DNA from: Saxidomus purpurata | Lineage: Eukaryota > Mollusca > Bivalvia > Venerida > Veneridae | Length of the DNA: 64,000 bases | Direction: 5' to 3' | Assembly: GCA_022818135.1 (NCBI GenBank) | Contig: JAFMSR010000010.1 | Coordinates: 7,863,208-7,927,207, forward strand | Shown: piece by piece, positions 1 through 11,523 of the stretch | Numbering within the stretch: position 1 is the first letter of the stretch | Layout of the letters: each line of letters begins with the position of its first letter | Position numbers and translations under genes: made by a program | The notes under the pieces: model-generated | Seen by the model: only the letters and a program-made list of their open reading frames with translations | Database searches by the model: none | Told to the model about the DNA's origin: nothing

Positions 1-449
1 AAAAAATCATTTTAGGCGTTCCATAATCACCTAAATATAGCATGCGCGATAATGCAAATTTACAGTGTCTGCACGTTAATCAATATCAAATCTAAAGCCA
101 CTTACAACAAACACTGTGTTAACGCTAAGTACGTATAATTGTTTTTAACTATTCATGTTTTCATGCAGCAGAGCGCTGTATCATACGTTCATTTTGATGC
201 ATTTACGAAAATAAATTGAAATTGCATGTCTAGCAACCAATTACTTGTAGTAAATGTATCAAAATGAACATTTACTTTCTTAATTAGTGGTCGATTTTTT
301 AAATTTGTATTTGCAAATCAGCATTGTTCCCATATTTATTGACTAAATGTTTGGAATTATTTTTTGTCAAGTCGCCGCACAGTATTCGTTGCACGATAAC
401 TTGGATCAATCAAAACATTGAATTATAATCGGGATAGAAGGTATAGAAG
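1..449. other. no feature recognised
   Basis: AT-rich sequence with no open frame or repeat that I can support. It borders a LINE fragment on the right and may be further decayed sequence of the same insertion. Confidence 0.4.
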
Positions 450-815
450 GCCTGGTCGCATCCTTTAAGAACAAATTGAAAATTAAGTTGAAATCACCCA
501 TTATTCCGTCCTACTATCTAGCAGGAGAACGGTTCTATACTGAAACGCAAACTCGTATAAAAAAACAATGTAGTAGCATAAATAATGATCTCTTTTACAA
601 CAATTTATGAGGTTATCCAGATTGCTCTTGTGAACATGGCATTGAAGATGCGGAACGATTTTTCTTTAAATGTTGCGCGTCGTTTATTGTTTATTAATAC
701 TCACAGATTTCATCCACTCAGTACAAACAAACTACTTCATGGAATCGATTCGATACCTGATGAGGACACTATATTTGGAAGTACAAACATACATAAAAAG
801 CACACGACATTTTAC
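450..815 (+). pseudogene. LINE ORF2 C-terminal fragment (decayed)
   Basis: One frame from about 454 reads SFKNKLKIK, then SYYLAGERFY, TQTRIKKQCSSINNDLF and DCSCEHGIEDAERFFFKC. This order (basic stretch, G-x-R, T-R-x-x-QCSS-x-x-x-DLF, then a C-x-C...C zinc-binding knuckle with EDAxxFF) is the usual C-terminus of ORF2 in many invertebrate non-LTR retrotransposons. The frame is broken by a TGA before GYPDCSC and by a frameshift near 690, after which NKLLHGIDSIPDEDTIF continues in the next frame. Only the region after the reverse transcriptase survives, as expected of an old, truncated copy. The family assignment rests on remembered motif order. Confidence 0.7.
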
Positions 816-1227
816 ATCGAATGCCCCCTAAATGCATTATAATTATAAAACTGACTTGAGAACTATCGGTCGGTCTGGGTGGGTGTGCTATGGCGGCGGG
901 TTTTTGTGGGGGCGTTAATAGGGTCAATGTCAATGTGATAACATACACTATAGTATCAATTTGAAAGTGCTTTTCTTTTTACTTTTTTTTTTATAGATAT
1001 GTTGTTTCTTTTTTTTTCTATTATTATTTTTGGTTGCTTTTCGGTATCTGAAAATCATGGCTTAGTTGTTTTTCTTTCTTACTTCTGCTCTCTACAGTAA
1101 ACAAAAAACCGCTGTCTGGTTTAATCAAACATTAGCATAACGTCAAAGGGCGGGCCGATCTCTAATGTTGTAAAAATTTGTGGCACAACCCTTTTATATT
1201 GTCTTAAAAATTATAGTAAATATAAGC
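816..1227. other. no gene recognised; AT- and T-rich spacer
   Basis: Holds T-rich runs near 990-1030 and nothing else I can support. It probably includes distal upstream sequence of the sulfotransferase gene. Confidence 0.35.
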
Positions 1228-1478
1228 CATGAAGCATATCACAATTCGCATAAAGCATAAATCATTTGGAAAATATTAAGCAGGAAGCATATCACGATTC
1301 GCAAAAAGCATAAAGCAGTTGGCAAAGATTTAGCAGGAAGAATATCGCATTTAGCAAAATGCTGTTCGCATCTCACAAAATGTTACTATAAATAGTATAG
1401 TATGACGCATTAAGCAAAAAGCAAGCAACAAAAAGCATGTCGCATTTCAGCAAAAAGCATTACGCATTTAGCAAATAA
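1228..1478. repeat. degenerate ~54-bp tandem repeat rich in GCA words
   Basis: AAGCATATCACAATTCGC (1230) recurs as AAGCATATCACGATTCGC about 54 bases later, and a third unit starts AAGAATATCGCATTTAGC. Beyond this the tract decays into scattered GCATTTAGCA and GCAAAAAGCA words up to about 1478. It ends about 100 bases before the sulfotransferase start codon. Confidence 0.6.
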
Positions 1479-1574
1479 GGTTGTGCTCGGGCCTTCCATA
1501 GTCCAGGCCTTCCATGAGTTGGTCATGAAGTGTTATATTGCCTTTTATCAGTTAATTTCGGTCAGTAGGCCAAT

Positions 1575-1764
1575 ATGGCAGACTTTGTTGGAAACGATGG
1601 TTCAGGAAAGAATATAAGATTTGTACATTATGACGGTCTAAACTACCCGCTAGGCGTCGTAAAGGTGATGGAAAATGGGCAAAACTTAGAAAAACAGTTG
1701 GAATTTTGTCGGATTCTTAAAGTTCGTGATGACGACGTATTAATACCAGCGTTTGTTAAATCAG
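1575..1764 (+). CDS. sulfotransferase exon 1
   Basis: Encodes residues 1-63 plus one base of Gly64. The donor follows AAATCAG. The exon carries most of the PAPS loop. Confidence 0.9.
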
Positions 1765-4700
1765 GTATTTGATATGACTTTAATTTATTTCTGTCAATTA
1801 GTGTGTCGGAATGTTTTAAAGCAATGCAAACTTCGACATGTAAAATCAAACTTTTAAAGGACCTTTTCGTTTCAAAGTATTACATCATAGAGGTTAATAT
1901 AGTTTGTCACTAGTCTTCTGTAATGGTCGTAAGTTTAGTAGCTCATTTTACATGTATACCCTATCATGTGCTTGTCTACAAGGACAAAGACTGTTGATTG
2001 TCATGTTTGTCTCACATTGACCAAATTAGTTTTAATTAACCAGATATATACAAAACTTATAGAAAATCCCAGAAGGTATAACTACGGCACCAGAAGACCC
2101 CATTCCCCATTAACCCGAACTCCAACCCAATATAAACATGCCAATCATAATGCTATCGATGTATACATGTACCATGTTCCGTAAATCCCCATGACCACTT
2201 TAAATGTTCAATTGCGCGTTAAAATTATTTAGCTTTGTTTTAGCGACTATCGACCTGCAACCTTCGCTGTACTTGTCAGTTTTATACAAACTAGGTAGGG
2301 TTTTCTTCATATCGTAGCCGGAGTAAAGCGTGATTAATTATCAGTAACTTGATAAGTACAATGTAACCATCATACTTCTATCTAACACAGGAAACAGGTA
2401 CACGATACTGGCAGTGAAATGCAAATAGACTTGACATCATTTTATAAAATAGTGACATGTACTACGGGTCATTAAACTTTCTGATTTAAAAAGCTGATAG
2501 TTCATGCATATTAAAATACTAGGATGATACAAAACTAAATATACTACATAACATGGAGACTGTGAGTGGTGGTTTGCATAAATTCACAGAAAATATCGAG
2601 AAATATGTGTGTAAAGAAAACATCCTCGACGCGTCAACGCATTCCACTGCCCCTATTTATGGTACCGTATGGTATCGCTAAAGCTAGTTTAACAACGATG
2701 CATTGTGTTGATCACATAACGTTTCCCCAACCTGTCGTGTGACTGAATTTAATCCGTTGGCAACGCGTACTTTTTATTTGCAGGTACACACTGGTTATGG
2801 GAGATTGTTACGATGTTGTTGAATAACACAACGGCATATGCTGTGGCACACAAGGAAGGTTCAATGCTTGACTTTATATCCAAGGAAACTGTAGACAACC
2901 TTCCATCACCAAGGTATTTAAGGCACTACGTCTCACATGCACAAACTTAAAAAGCAGATTGAAATCACACGTAGAAGGAATACACATACAATATTGTCTA
3001 ACAGAATCACTGATGCCAAGACAGTCAGACAATCTAATTAATATAATTTCCATATCCATGCTCATACACTATACCTAAATTTTCATCGTCACTAATGGAA
3101 TGTCAACTATTTCTTCTCACAGGGTGCTGAATCTTCATTTCCCGGTACGATACTTTCCACAGGAAGCTATCAAGAAGCGCTGTAAGATCCTTCACATCAT
3201 GAGGAACCCAAAAGACGTTTTCGTATCGTACTACAACCATTATCAAAATCTTCCTGCATACGAAAAAGTGGATTCTTTCTCTGACTTTCTACCAATGATG
3301 ATAGGAGAGAATGGATTTTGTAAGTTATTGTCTTTACTTTGTCTATAAGCTCACTGATTAATAAAACTGACTGCTCGTTGTATTTCTAAATCTTTTACAT
3401 TTTTACCTCAGTGACAGTATTTCTAAAGGATGAGCCTGACCAATCACAACATAGAGAGAACTGTCTCGACTACATTATTTAACCAAAATAGACTATACAG
3501 CTTAATTGATATCTCTTGTTACATATTTCCATAGATCCATGAAAGGTATAATGTGACATATTTCTATACAAAACACTAGATGTGTACACATATGTATATA
3601 TTCATATATAGCCTAGTTACCTATATACATGTCCTGATATGTATGAAATGTGTAGCACTAGTTAATTTAGTTATTAAATCATTATTTTAAAGCCTACGTC
3701 ATTTTTATTTTTACTTATATATTGTGTGTGTGTGTATGTATATATATATAAATGTCAAAATAGTACCAGTGTCTCATAAGCCATTATTGGCTGGGTGTAA
3801 AACTAACAACTGTTTTTAATATCTGTATGTATGTATGTGAAATGTTTTACATGTGACACTTTAATAAAATATAAAGTTGTAAAGTTGTTTGTATTTCCAT
3901 AGATTTAAAAATGGCTTGGTACGAGTACGAACTTCAGTGGGAAAAGTTTGCCAAAGACAATCCTGATTACCCCATTTTGTTGTTGTATTACGAGGATTTA
4001 AAGGATGTAAGTAGAAAAAGCAGACATTATTTTCAAACAATTATTGATTAATTGCATTCACGATTGTTACCATCTGTACAGTATTTGTTTTGTTTGGTGT
4101 TTTGGTACCGAATCATATCCCAAACGTGTTTGTTGACCTGAAGTGTTTAATCATAAATATACCTATATGCCAAATCTATTCAATATTTGAAGAGTTATTG
4201 ATAGAAAATCAGTTTTGCAGGTTCGATAATCACCCACCTTTCCTCTAGAAATATGAGACATGCATTTTATAGGACGTTACGTCCGGGCGACGCGGTCGGG
4301 ACTATTTAACAGATTTTAACGATATGTAGTTTTACAATAAAGAACAAACTGGGCCAACACTAACATTTTTCTGTAAAAACGCGCGTCGCCTCGGAAGAAA
4401 CGACCACCGAATTTCACGTCTCGTCTTCTTAGAGGAAATAGTGGGTGGATTCGGACGTGTTTTGCGGACATGGACTTGCAGTAAAACTTAACTTTGGCAT
4501 ACTAGAAAGTTTTGGTACATTGTAGAAAATAGAATATTAACTAAATAGTTACAATCAGTGATTGTACCTTGCATTGGTCCATGAGAGATGCTACCTCACA
4601 GATGAAAGGCACACAAAACATGCAGCCAAATCTATTTTCTTCAGTATACTGCCACTTATTGTTGGAGGTTAGAATTTCGAAATTGCTTTCGATCGATATT

Positions 4701-6281
4701 TATTGTAAAGTTTACAACTTCAAAGACCTTGCATCAGTCATGCAATATAATATGCCATTTGTTTTTTTGACGTGGTATAATTTATGTGGATATATTATCC
4801 GCCTTGATTAATATTACCAGCGTCGTTATGCGAGAGTGCTATTTTATCAACGGTAAATACATCCATATACACCACGTCAAAAACCAAACTTTTTGAAAGA
4901 TAATAAACGCACATAGAAACCTTCCTTCAGATTATAATCTGTTATTTCTGCACTAGTCCAATCTACTTTATTTCGTGTTTCAGGATTTAGAGAAATGGGT
5001 CAAAGTGATAGCAGACTTTTTACAAGTTGATATCTCTAAAGAAACAATCACTGAAATAGCCGACCAGTGTGATATAGACAAACACAGGAAGGGCTTTTTA
5101 GAACACAAAGATGATAAATATAAAATTCTTAAAACAACCGAGGTCGATGGGAATCCGATCATGTACAGAAAAGGTGAGGGGAGGTTTTGTTTAATGACTC
5201 TTTGTATCGTGCAATACTTCTTTAAATTACATGCAGGTTATGGTGTTGTTTTATATTTTTGAATACCAGCTAGTCATTATATCGTTTTATTAGTTTATAA
5301 TAAGTGGTATTTCGCACAGAGTTGACCAAAAATGTCTCCGTAGCACTTCCCAATCATTTCGTTTTTTCTGTTGACTTCATGTCCGCCTAAAGACAAGCGC
5401 TGGGGCCTTTCTCAAGAACTAACATATAGCTAAAGCAGAACATGTAACACGCAATTAGTAAACTAATATAGATATAAATTAGATCAAATACACGCGTACC
5501 TGTAAACAAACTTATTCATGTCTATCATGTAACTGTTTTATCTAGTATTCTGCCTTTGACAGAAACTGCCCTAGGTTCAATGTTGTAAACTCCATTGTTC
5601 AGTATAGTCCGAACACTTAGCCATAACCGATCCGTATTTTGTCACCGATGTTTTAGGCTAAGCCATGTTAATGTAACGAGACATTACAGTGTTCACAGAA
5701 CAGCTCCGCTTCTACTAAGTCAGAATTTAGAAAGCTTGAGTTTGCTTTTCCATTGCAAAGTTAAACATTATAACCATTGCCGCCGCTAACGTGCAATGCA
5801 CAGCCTGAATTGATAATTATTGTTTGCCAGGTAGATGTACCTGGGCATCTGTTTGCTCGTTTATTTGTCATATTATACTGTATGTAACAATTAGTAGGCA
5901 GTTTAAGCAGTTTCATACATATTTAACACCGTCGCCCTTAGCGCACTGCTGAAACAAATTGGGACCAATGGGATCCATTAAAATATTACCAGTTGGTGAG
6001 CCGCAAGTTAGTTATAGAATAGTAAACGTTTGCCTAGTAGCACTGTCCCTGGAATTGCAGTATGGACATGTCTATATAACAAGATTTCTTGAAAATAAGA
6101 AATTATTTTTTTTTTGATAGGTAAGACACTTTAATTACAAAAAAGCTCATCATATGTTTTTGAAGGTACTGTAGGAGACTGGAAGAACTGGTTTACTGTG
6201 GCGGAGAATGAGAAGATGGACAAATGGATACAGGAACACATGAGTAATACTGGCTTGAAGTTTAGATATGAATTGCAATGA
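1575..6281 (+). CDS. cytosolic sulfotransferase, six exons, 308 aa
   Basis: Transfers the sulfonate group from PAPS to a hydroxyl or amine acceptor in the cytosol; the acceptor cannot be told from sequence. Exons: 1575-1764, 2784-2913, 3123-3319, 3903-4006, 4984-5173, 6166-6281. All introns are GT-AG and every junction keeps phase. Key residues: the PAPS 5'-phosphosulfate loop VKSGTHW (about 61-67, spanning the first intron), His112 in LHFP (catalytic base position), RNPKDVFVSYY (134-144, 3'-phosphate binding and dimer region), LLYYEDLK near 200-206, and RKGTVGDWKNWF (269-280), the adenine/3'-phosphate loop. Length is slightly above the usual 285-300. The start is the first ATG of exon 1 and gives a typical N-terminus. 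The loop has VKSG where most relatives have PKSG. No truncation or stop is seen, so the gene looks functional. Confidence 0.93.
2784..2913 (+). CDS. sulfotransferase exon 2
   Basis: Acceptor TTTATTTGCAG. Completes Gly64 and reads THWLWEIVTMLL; ends in PSPR with the Arg codon split. Confidence 0.9.
3123..3319 (+). CDS. sulfotransferase exon 3
   Basis: Acceptor TTCTTCTCACAG, donor GTAAGT. Carries the catalytic His (LHFP) and the RNPKDVFVSYY motif. Confidence 0.92.
3722..3751. repeat. TG/TA microsatellite
   Basis: Short GTGTGTGTGTGT run passing into TATATATATA, within sulfotransferase intron 3. Confidence 0.7.
3903..4006 (+). CDS. sulfotransferase exon 4
   Basis: Acceptor TTTCCATAG, donor GTAAGT. 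Encodes the helix MAWYEYELQWEKF and the strand ILLLYYEDLKD; ends in phase 0. Confidence 0.9.
4227..4452. mobile_element. candidate MITE with ~30-bp terminal inverted repeats
   Basis: The left end (CACCCACCTTTCCTCTAG...) is an imperfect inverse of the right end (...AGAGGAAATAGTGGGTGG). The ~225-bp interior is more GC-rich (CCGGGCGACGCGGTCGGG) than its surroundings. It lies in sulfotransferase intron 4. No transposase is encoded and a target-site duplication is not clear. Confidence 0.5.
4984..5173 (+). CDS. sulfotransferase exon 5
   Basis: Acceptor TTTCGTGTTTCAG. Begins DLEKWVKVIADFL and ends NPIMYRK plus one base of Gly271. Confidence 0.9.
6166..6281 (+). CDS. sulfotransferase exon 6 (terminal)
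   Basis: Completes RKG and reads TVGDWKNWFTVAENEKMD, the conserved SULT C-terminal signature. Ends ...FRYELQ with TGA at 6279-6281. Confidence 0.92.
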
Positions 6282-7329
6282 TTAGCCTGTATTTTCACTA
6301 TTTTGGATTTGACTTGAAACGGCCGTACAGATAGAAGACTGACGAGTAATTTGTCTTCACCTCATAAAGAGTACGTATTGACATCTGGTTCAACCAATAA
6401 CTAACTTCTTTTCGGTCCTAGACGGGGGAATTACGAAAGGAATCCAGCAAGTGATAATGGAAAATACAATTATCAAAAGAGGATGAAACATGGACTTTTT
6501 CGAACGACAGTTTCACATATTAACAGTGACTTCAGATGATATTCAAATACTCCCTTAAAGACCAAATGATGCTGATGTAGCATATGTTATATCTACATGT
6601 ATGTGAAATCTGTATTACATCGTATGTGAACGATTCTTCAATTCGAAACACATTCATCCGTTATGCTTGTAATCATTCATACATGGTCATGAAAAACATT
6701 AGTAGCCTACTTGTTTACGCATAATGAGTACGGTAAATGAAATTCATCTCGTGCAAATATTGCATATTCGCAAACCTTGTAGCAAAGAGTAGAATCACTG
6801 GAATCTGATATAGGTCCGCAATTTTGTATTTTGTTAAAAGTTTCTTCTTATTAGATTCTGTAAACTGTAACCAGAAAATTCAAATAAATCCAATTTCATT
6901 AAAAGTGTAGTTTTTGTATCGAGTTTTATTTGAATTTGATCAGTTGTATCAGTTTCTCGACGAAATACTTTTTCACGTAAATTTGATTCGAAGCAGATCT
7001 TGCTATGGAGTAATTTGAATCAGTCTGTATATATCATTTGCAGAGGCCAACTTATCAGCTAGAGTTTATCGTACTAAAAAAAGCAGTTCTTTTCACATAA
7101 GTGAATTAAAAAGTAGGTAAACTGTCAACAGACAAGACAGCGATGGATACCCTTTCACTCTCAAACTCGAGTTCGTCACCTTCAACTTCACTAGATTGTC
7201 ATATTTTAAGGGACACGCTTCATTCGTTTAATCATGCGTGCACGTAAGCACGCATGTAATTCTAAATCTGACGGATGTCTGCAGAGAATAAGTTTAGGTT
7301 AAAAATCGTATTACCAAATATCCTTAGCA
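6282..7329. other. sulfotransferase 3' UTR and intergenic spacer
   Basis: The 3' UTR probably runs to just past the polyadenylation signal near 6883. Nothing else recognised. Confidence 0.45.
6883..6888 (+). other. polyadenylation signal AATAAA
   Basis: Canonical AATAAA about 600 bases after the sulfotransferase stop; the best match downstream on this strand. Confidence 0.45.
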
Positions 7330-7760
7330 CACCAGGCATATTTTGATACACACTCGGCAGACACGCATGTGTTTTTTTGTAATCACTGCACATACCTTTT
7401 GTTTTGTTTATGAGAGGTCGATTTTAGACGTTCTCTTAAGATGTCAATATAACTGGGTTTGAGCACGACATGTCTGTTTTATGTCTGCTCGCGGTCAAAA
7501 TACAATCCAACAGGGGTCTGTCCGCGAACGAGAGTAAAATGAGAATTTTTATACCGGTAAAATCGTATCAAAGGTCATTTTTAAGGTTGTCTTAAAATTC
7601 AGCATTTGCCTCATCGTCTGAGTTTTCAATATTCAGGGGCTGTCGGCATAGCATTTGAATTCATATACACAACACATGTTGTAGCTTCTATGGAAGGAAA
7701 GACCTGTCGTAATTCGCGTATACGGTTTATTACGTTATGGATGTCGATAGGACATACATA
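7330..7760. repeat. interspersed repeat, copy 1 (uninterrupted)
   Basis: Shares long stretches with 46548-46897 plus 47532-47780, for example the CACGACATGTCTG...TATGTCTG block, AGGTCATTTTYAAGG, GAGTTTTCAA and CGCGTATACGGTTTATTACG. This copy keeps GCGAAC at 7524-7529 without an insertion and so shows the empty site for the foldback element in the other copy. Type unknown; no coding capacity seen. Confidence 0.75.
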
Positions 7761-7934
7761 TAGGTTTGTGCCAAACGGCATGGCAAGCTAATTTACCATT
7801 TAATCAAAAAAGAAGTATCTCTCTGATTTCATAGAGACCTATCGAAAATAATAAATAATTGCACATTTACCTGTATACATGCCTTTTAGTAGTCTTCAAT
7901 CTCATTCAGTCTCATCCGAAAGATCAAGGGACAA

Positions 7935-8085
7935 TGATGTATACACATAAAAAATGATGCACGGGAATAGCAAAATGACGTATTCATATAACGTAAAGTG
8001 TATACACATAACATAATGATACATCCACATAACGTAATGATGCGCACACACAACAACACAATGCACATACATAACAATATGCTTT
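7935..8085. repeat. degenerate short-period repeat
   Basis: Words such as ACATAACGTAATGAT and ATACACATAA recur at irregular spacing. Low confidence as a true tandem array. Confidence 0.35.
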
Positions 8086-8830
8086 AATCATAATATGACT
8101 GTGACGTAGAAACTGGGCCCAGATGAGCGTTAATTATTATTGCGCAAATTTTAAAAGACAACAAACCAAATATCGACCAGACGTAATCATTAAAAAAATG
8201 AAGCTTATTTGAAGAAGCATTCATACATATGCATGAATTCAAAATGATTTTATCAATTCTTTATCATAAAGCATATTACCATAGCAACCACTTATTCTTT
8301 CACATTCGAAAGAGTGAAAATTGGGGTACAGTCGATCAAAATGAGGATTTATTGAAAAGCTGAGAAATGACAACAAAATTAAAACAAGCACATTACTTGT
8401 CGACAAATCATGTGCCATCAGGTGAAGTTTCAAGTAAAAATACCTTTATATGAATGTGTAACATCGCAATCTACAACGTCAAATTTACTAATGGTAACAT
8501 TACTGCTTGACGTTACGGATGTCATAATGAAGAATGGTAATAGTTGTAACTTAATAAGTAGTGGGTAGATTCACTTGACATTTTGAATTCATGGTCAACA
8601 GACTTCACACTTTAAAAATACATTTAAAACAAAATATATGGATGAGAATAATAAGTATCATTTATAAGAAATATAACCTCAAAACTCAAAAATTAGTTGT
8701 CCTTAAAAGACACCTAAAATCATTATCACGAGACAGCAACGGCGTTCCATAATTTAGGCTTAAGAACCTCTTCGCGTTTTGGATTGCCTAAAAGAAAACG
8801 TGAAGACGTGACTGCTCTTATCTTATCTTC
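8086..8830. other. no feature recognised; upstream of secreted-protein gene
   Basis: AT-rich spacer with no supported frame. The proximal promoter of the next gene lies at its right end. Confidence 0.35.
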
Positions 8831-8839
8831 GATTTACAC

Positions 8840-8846
8840 TATATAT
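8840..8846 (+). promoter_or_regulatory. candidate TATA box
   Basis: TATATAT about 50 bases before the ATG at 8895. Spacing would put the transcription start near 8870 with a short 5' UTR. Confidence 0.4.
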
Positions 8847-8894
8847 CAAACGTCTAAATCATTTAGTGTTAGATTATTTCAGCGCAATCACAAC

Positions 8895-8939
8895 ATGAGG
8901 ATCTGTCTTGCAATTCTCTGTTTCGCGGCTACGTGCTTT
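8895..8939 (+). CDS. secreted protein exon 1 (signal peptide)
   Basis: 15 codons of hydrophobic signal sequence, then the donor GTAAGT. Confidence 0.78.
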
Positions 8940-11483
8940 GTAAGTACCATTGATACTGTAGAATTTATTGCCAAAATGATTGTGTAATGACCCCGTATAT
9001 ATTTAGAGGATGTCATACAATAATCATTTGTAGTGTCAGAAGTTCTAACTGATAGCGTCTGAAGTGTTTTAAAGGTTCTCCATTGCACATTCATTTTAAA
9101 CTTTTGAAATAAAATTAGCAAAGCTCAAAATCCTATAAACCTATTTTTTAACCTTTGTTAGTTTACTTAAATCTTTATTGCTACGGTTCTATTGTCCGGT
9201 GATAGAAAGGGACCTGCTTGTTGGTATGACCGATGTGTGATAACAGAGATGACTTAAGTACATGTAGGACTTGTAATGACAAATCCAGCTAAACAATGAA
9301 TAAACATGATATAAAAGTCTTACTTATGCCACAATTGCACCGGTGCATACACAATGCATGGGCTATGACGTTACAGTTACACCATTTTAAGAAATGCTCG
9401 AGTTGATGTCATGAACTTCCTTATCTATAGCACAAACGTCAGTGAATAGCTTGCACATATACATGCAAGCTGTTCAGGGACTCACATGTTAAGCTGATCA
9501 TTGAGATGATATCTACTCAAAATCATCTCCTTGAAATTAATTGTACAGCAAGTACCTGAAACCACAATTTTATTACAATTGAGAGCCTACTCTGACTCGA
9601 AACTGTTTAAATAAAGACGGTGTAATGGTTTTAAAGATGGTAACGTTAAAGGCAGAATTTGCTCAAGATTCTTTTTCATCATTAACTGCTTCACATCGCG
9701 TCTAAATAACCTGATTGGATACTTTATGTTATTACATTTTCATCAAACATTTTATTTCCTTTTAATATATTTGAAATCGTTTATATATACTTTTGACAGG
9801 CACAAACCACGAATATGCCGCACCATGGCCACACCCATGAACCGAATGAAGGAGAATCATTTTCCTTCATATACAATGGTCATACCGTGAGTGCGATTTA
9901 AATGTTTACTTTATTGTTTGTCACTTTACTATTGCTACACTGCTACTGTAGATACTGTTACACTGGATAAACTGGTCTCATTATGACATTGGAACCGAGA
10001 ACCATGTTATCATTCAGAACCATTGTAAACATCCACAGAGCGTGTATGGTCTGTAAATGATATTCCCCCTCTCTGTCAAAGCAATGCGTCATGGCAGTGC
10101 CCAAAAGAGGCGAGTTACCTATTTGTTGATAACTTGATATTTAAACCAGTTTTAACTCAATCTTGACACGCAGTTTAAAGCTGATCTTGACCTTATAACA
10201 TGGAGAGCCATAATACCCTTCCAAAACGAAAAGCCCAATTTCTATGCGTATTGAAGCAACATCTGGCAACATGCAAAACTACGCTAAGTATCAATCTCTT
10301 CTGTGTAAATTTACAAAATCTTCCAAAAGTTTTGTCAGATGGACATTTATATTTAGAGATGATGCCCGGACAAAAATCGATTTGTCAAAGCTAAAAGGCA
10401 GCATGTCAATGATAAAGCATCATTGTAGAACAAGATATTAATATGATTTGGTACCAATCATTCGATAATGTTCCATAAACGTGTTATGCGTTAAAGAGAA
10501 ATACATGTAATAAAATACTGAACGTAATAAAATTACTGAAGATATACCTAAATAGGATTGGTAACATTGGAGCAAAGACAAACTAACTGTGCCAAGCAGA
10601 CAGACAAATACTGAAATAAAAATATTTCCCAAAGAGCAAACATAATTTAAACGGTTTAGTCACATGAAAATTTATTAAATATAGTGTTTACCGGAATGCA
10701 CTGAAAAGGCGGTCTTGATTTTCTACATTTCTTTGCCGTCTCATTTATGCATAAGATATAACAAAAACAAAAAGGCAATCCGAAAGTATTATGCCATAGC
10801 ATTTGAAACAATATTTGTGTTTTATAACTAAATCAGAGTGATCGTAAACTAAGTTTGCAATCGATAATTAGAGCAAGAATTTTTATGTTAACATTTATAA
10901 ATTTAAGCACGACTTGGTTGTTAAACATCACGTAGGAAAGTTGTACAAGTGTTATGTGGCAGACGTTACAGATGACGAAAGGAGCAAGGTTCATAGTGAT
11001 ACTGGCATGAGAACTGTAGAAGTAAGATATGTTTATTTTCCATTCTGAAGTATGTATGATTAAATGTGTGTTAAGAGTCTGTCAAAAAGATGCTCACTTG
11101 GTCTACATTCATGTAGGATATCGTAAATTCACGAAATTTCTGTTGTTGTTTTTTTCTGAACATAAAAATGAAAGCGTTTTGATTTCACAAATTCAAGTCA
11201 CAGTAAGTTTTGCATGTATGTATGTTGTACTCTTCACACGGTCCCAATACATAGATACAGTATGCGGAAATATCATATTATATATTATGAAATATACGGC
11301 CCAGCAACAATAAACAATAAAGCAGAAAATGTAAGTGTTTGTCCCTTTTTCTTTCAAATGTGAGCAATAATTGTCAAAATGATGGAAAAAACTCAATTCG
11401 TGTTCAAATGTTATGACCGACTCAACTCAATAAGACAGTCCACATAGAGACAGAGATTCAGACATAAAGACAGACACACAACT

Positions 11484-11523
<40 letters not shown>

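Noticed and set aside
585..842. 85-codon ORF starting MISFTTIYEV
   Set aside because: Its second half is part of a LINE C-terminal fragment; the first half is out of frame with that fragment, so it is not a gene in itself.
10200..10441. Overlapping 64-65 codon plus-strand ORFs
   Set aside because: They lie in an intron of the secreted-protein gene, without splice fit or motif.
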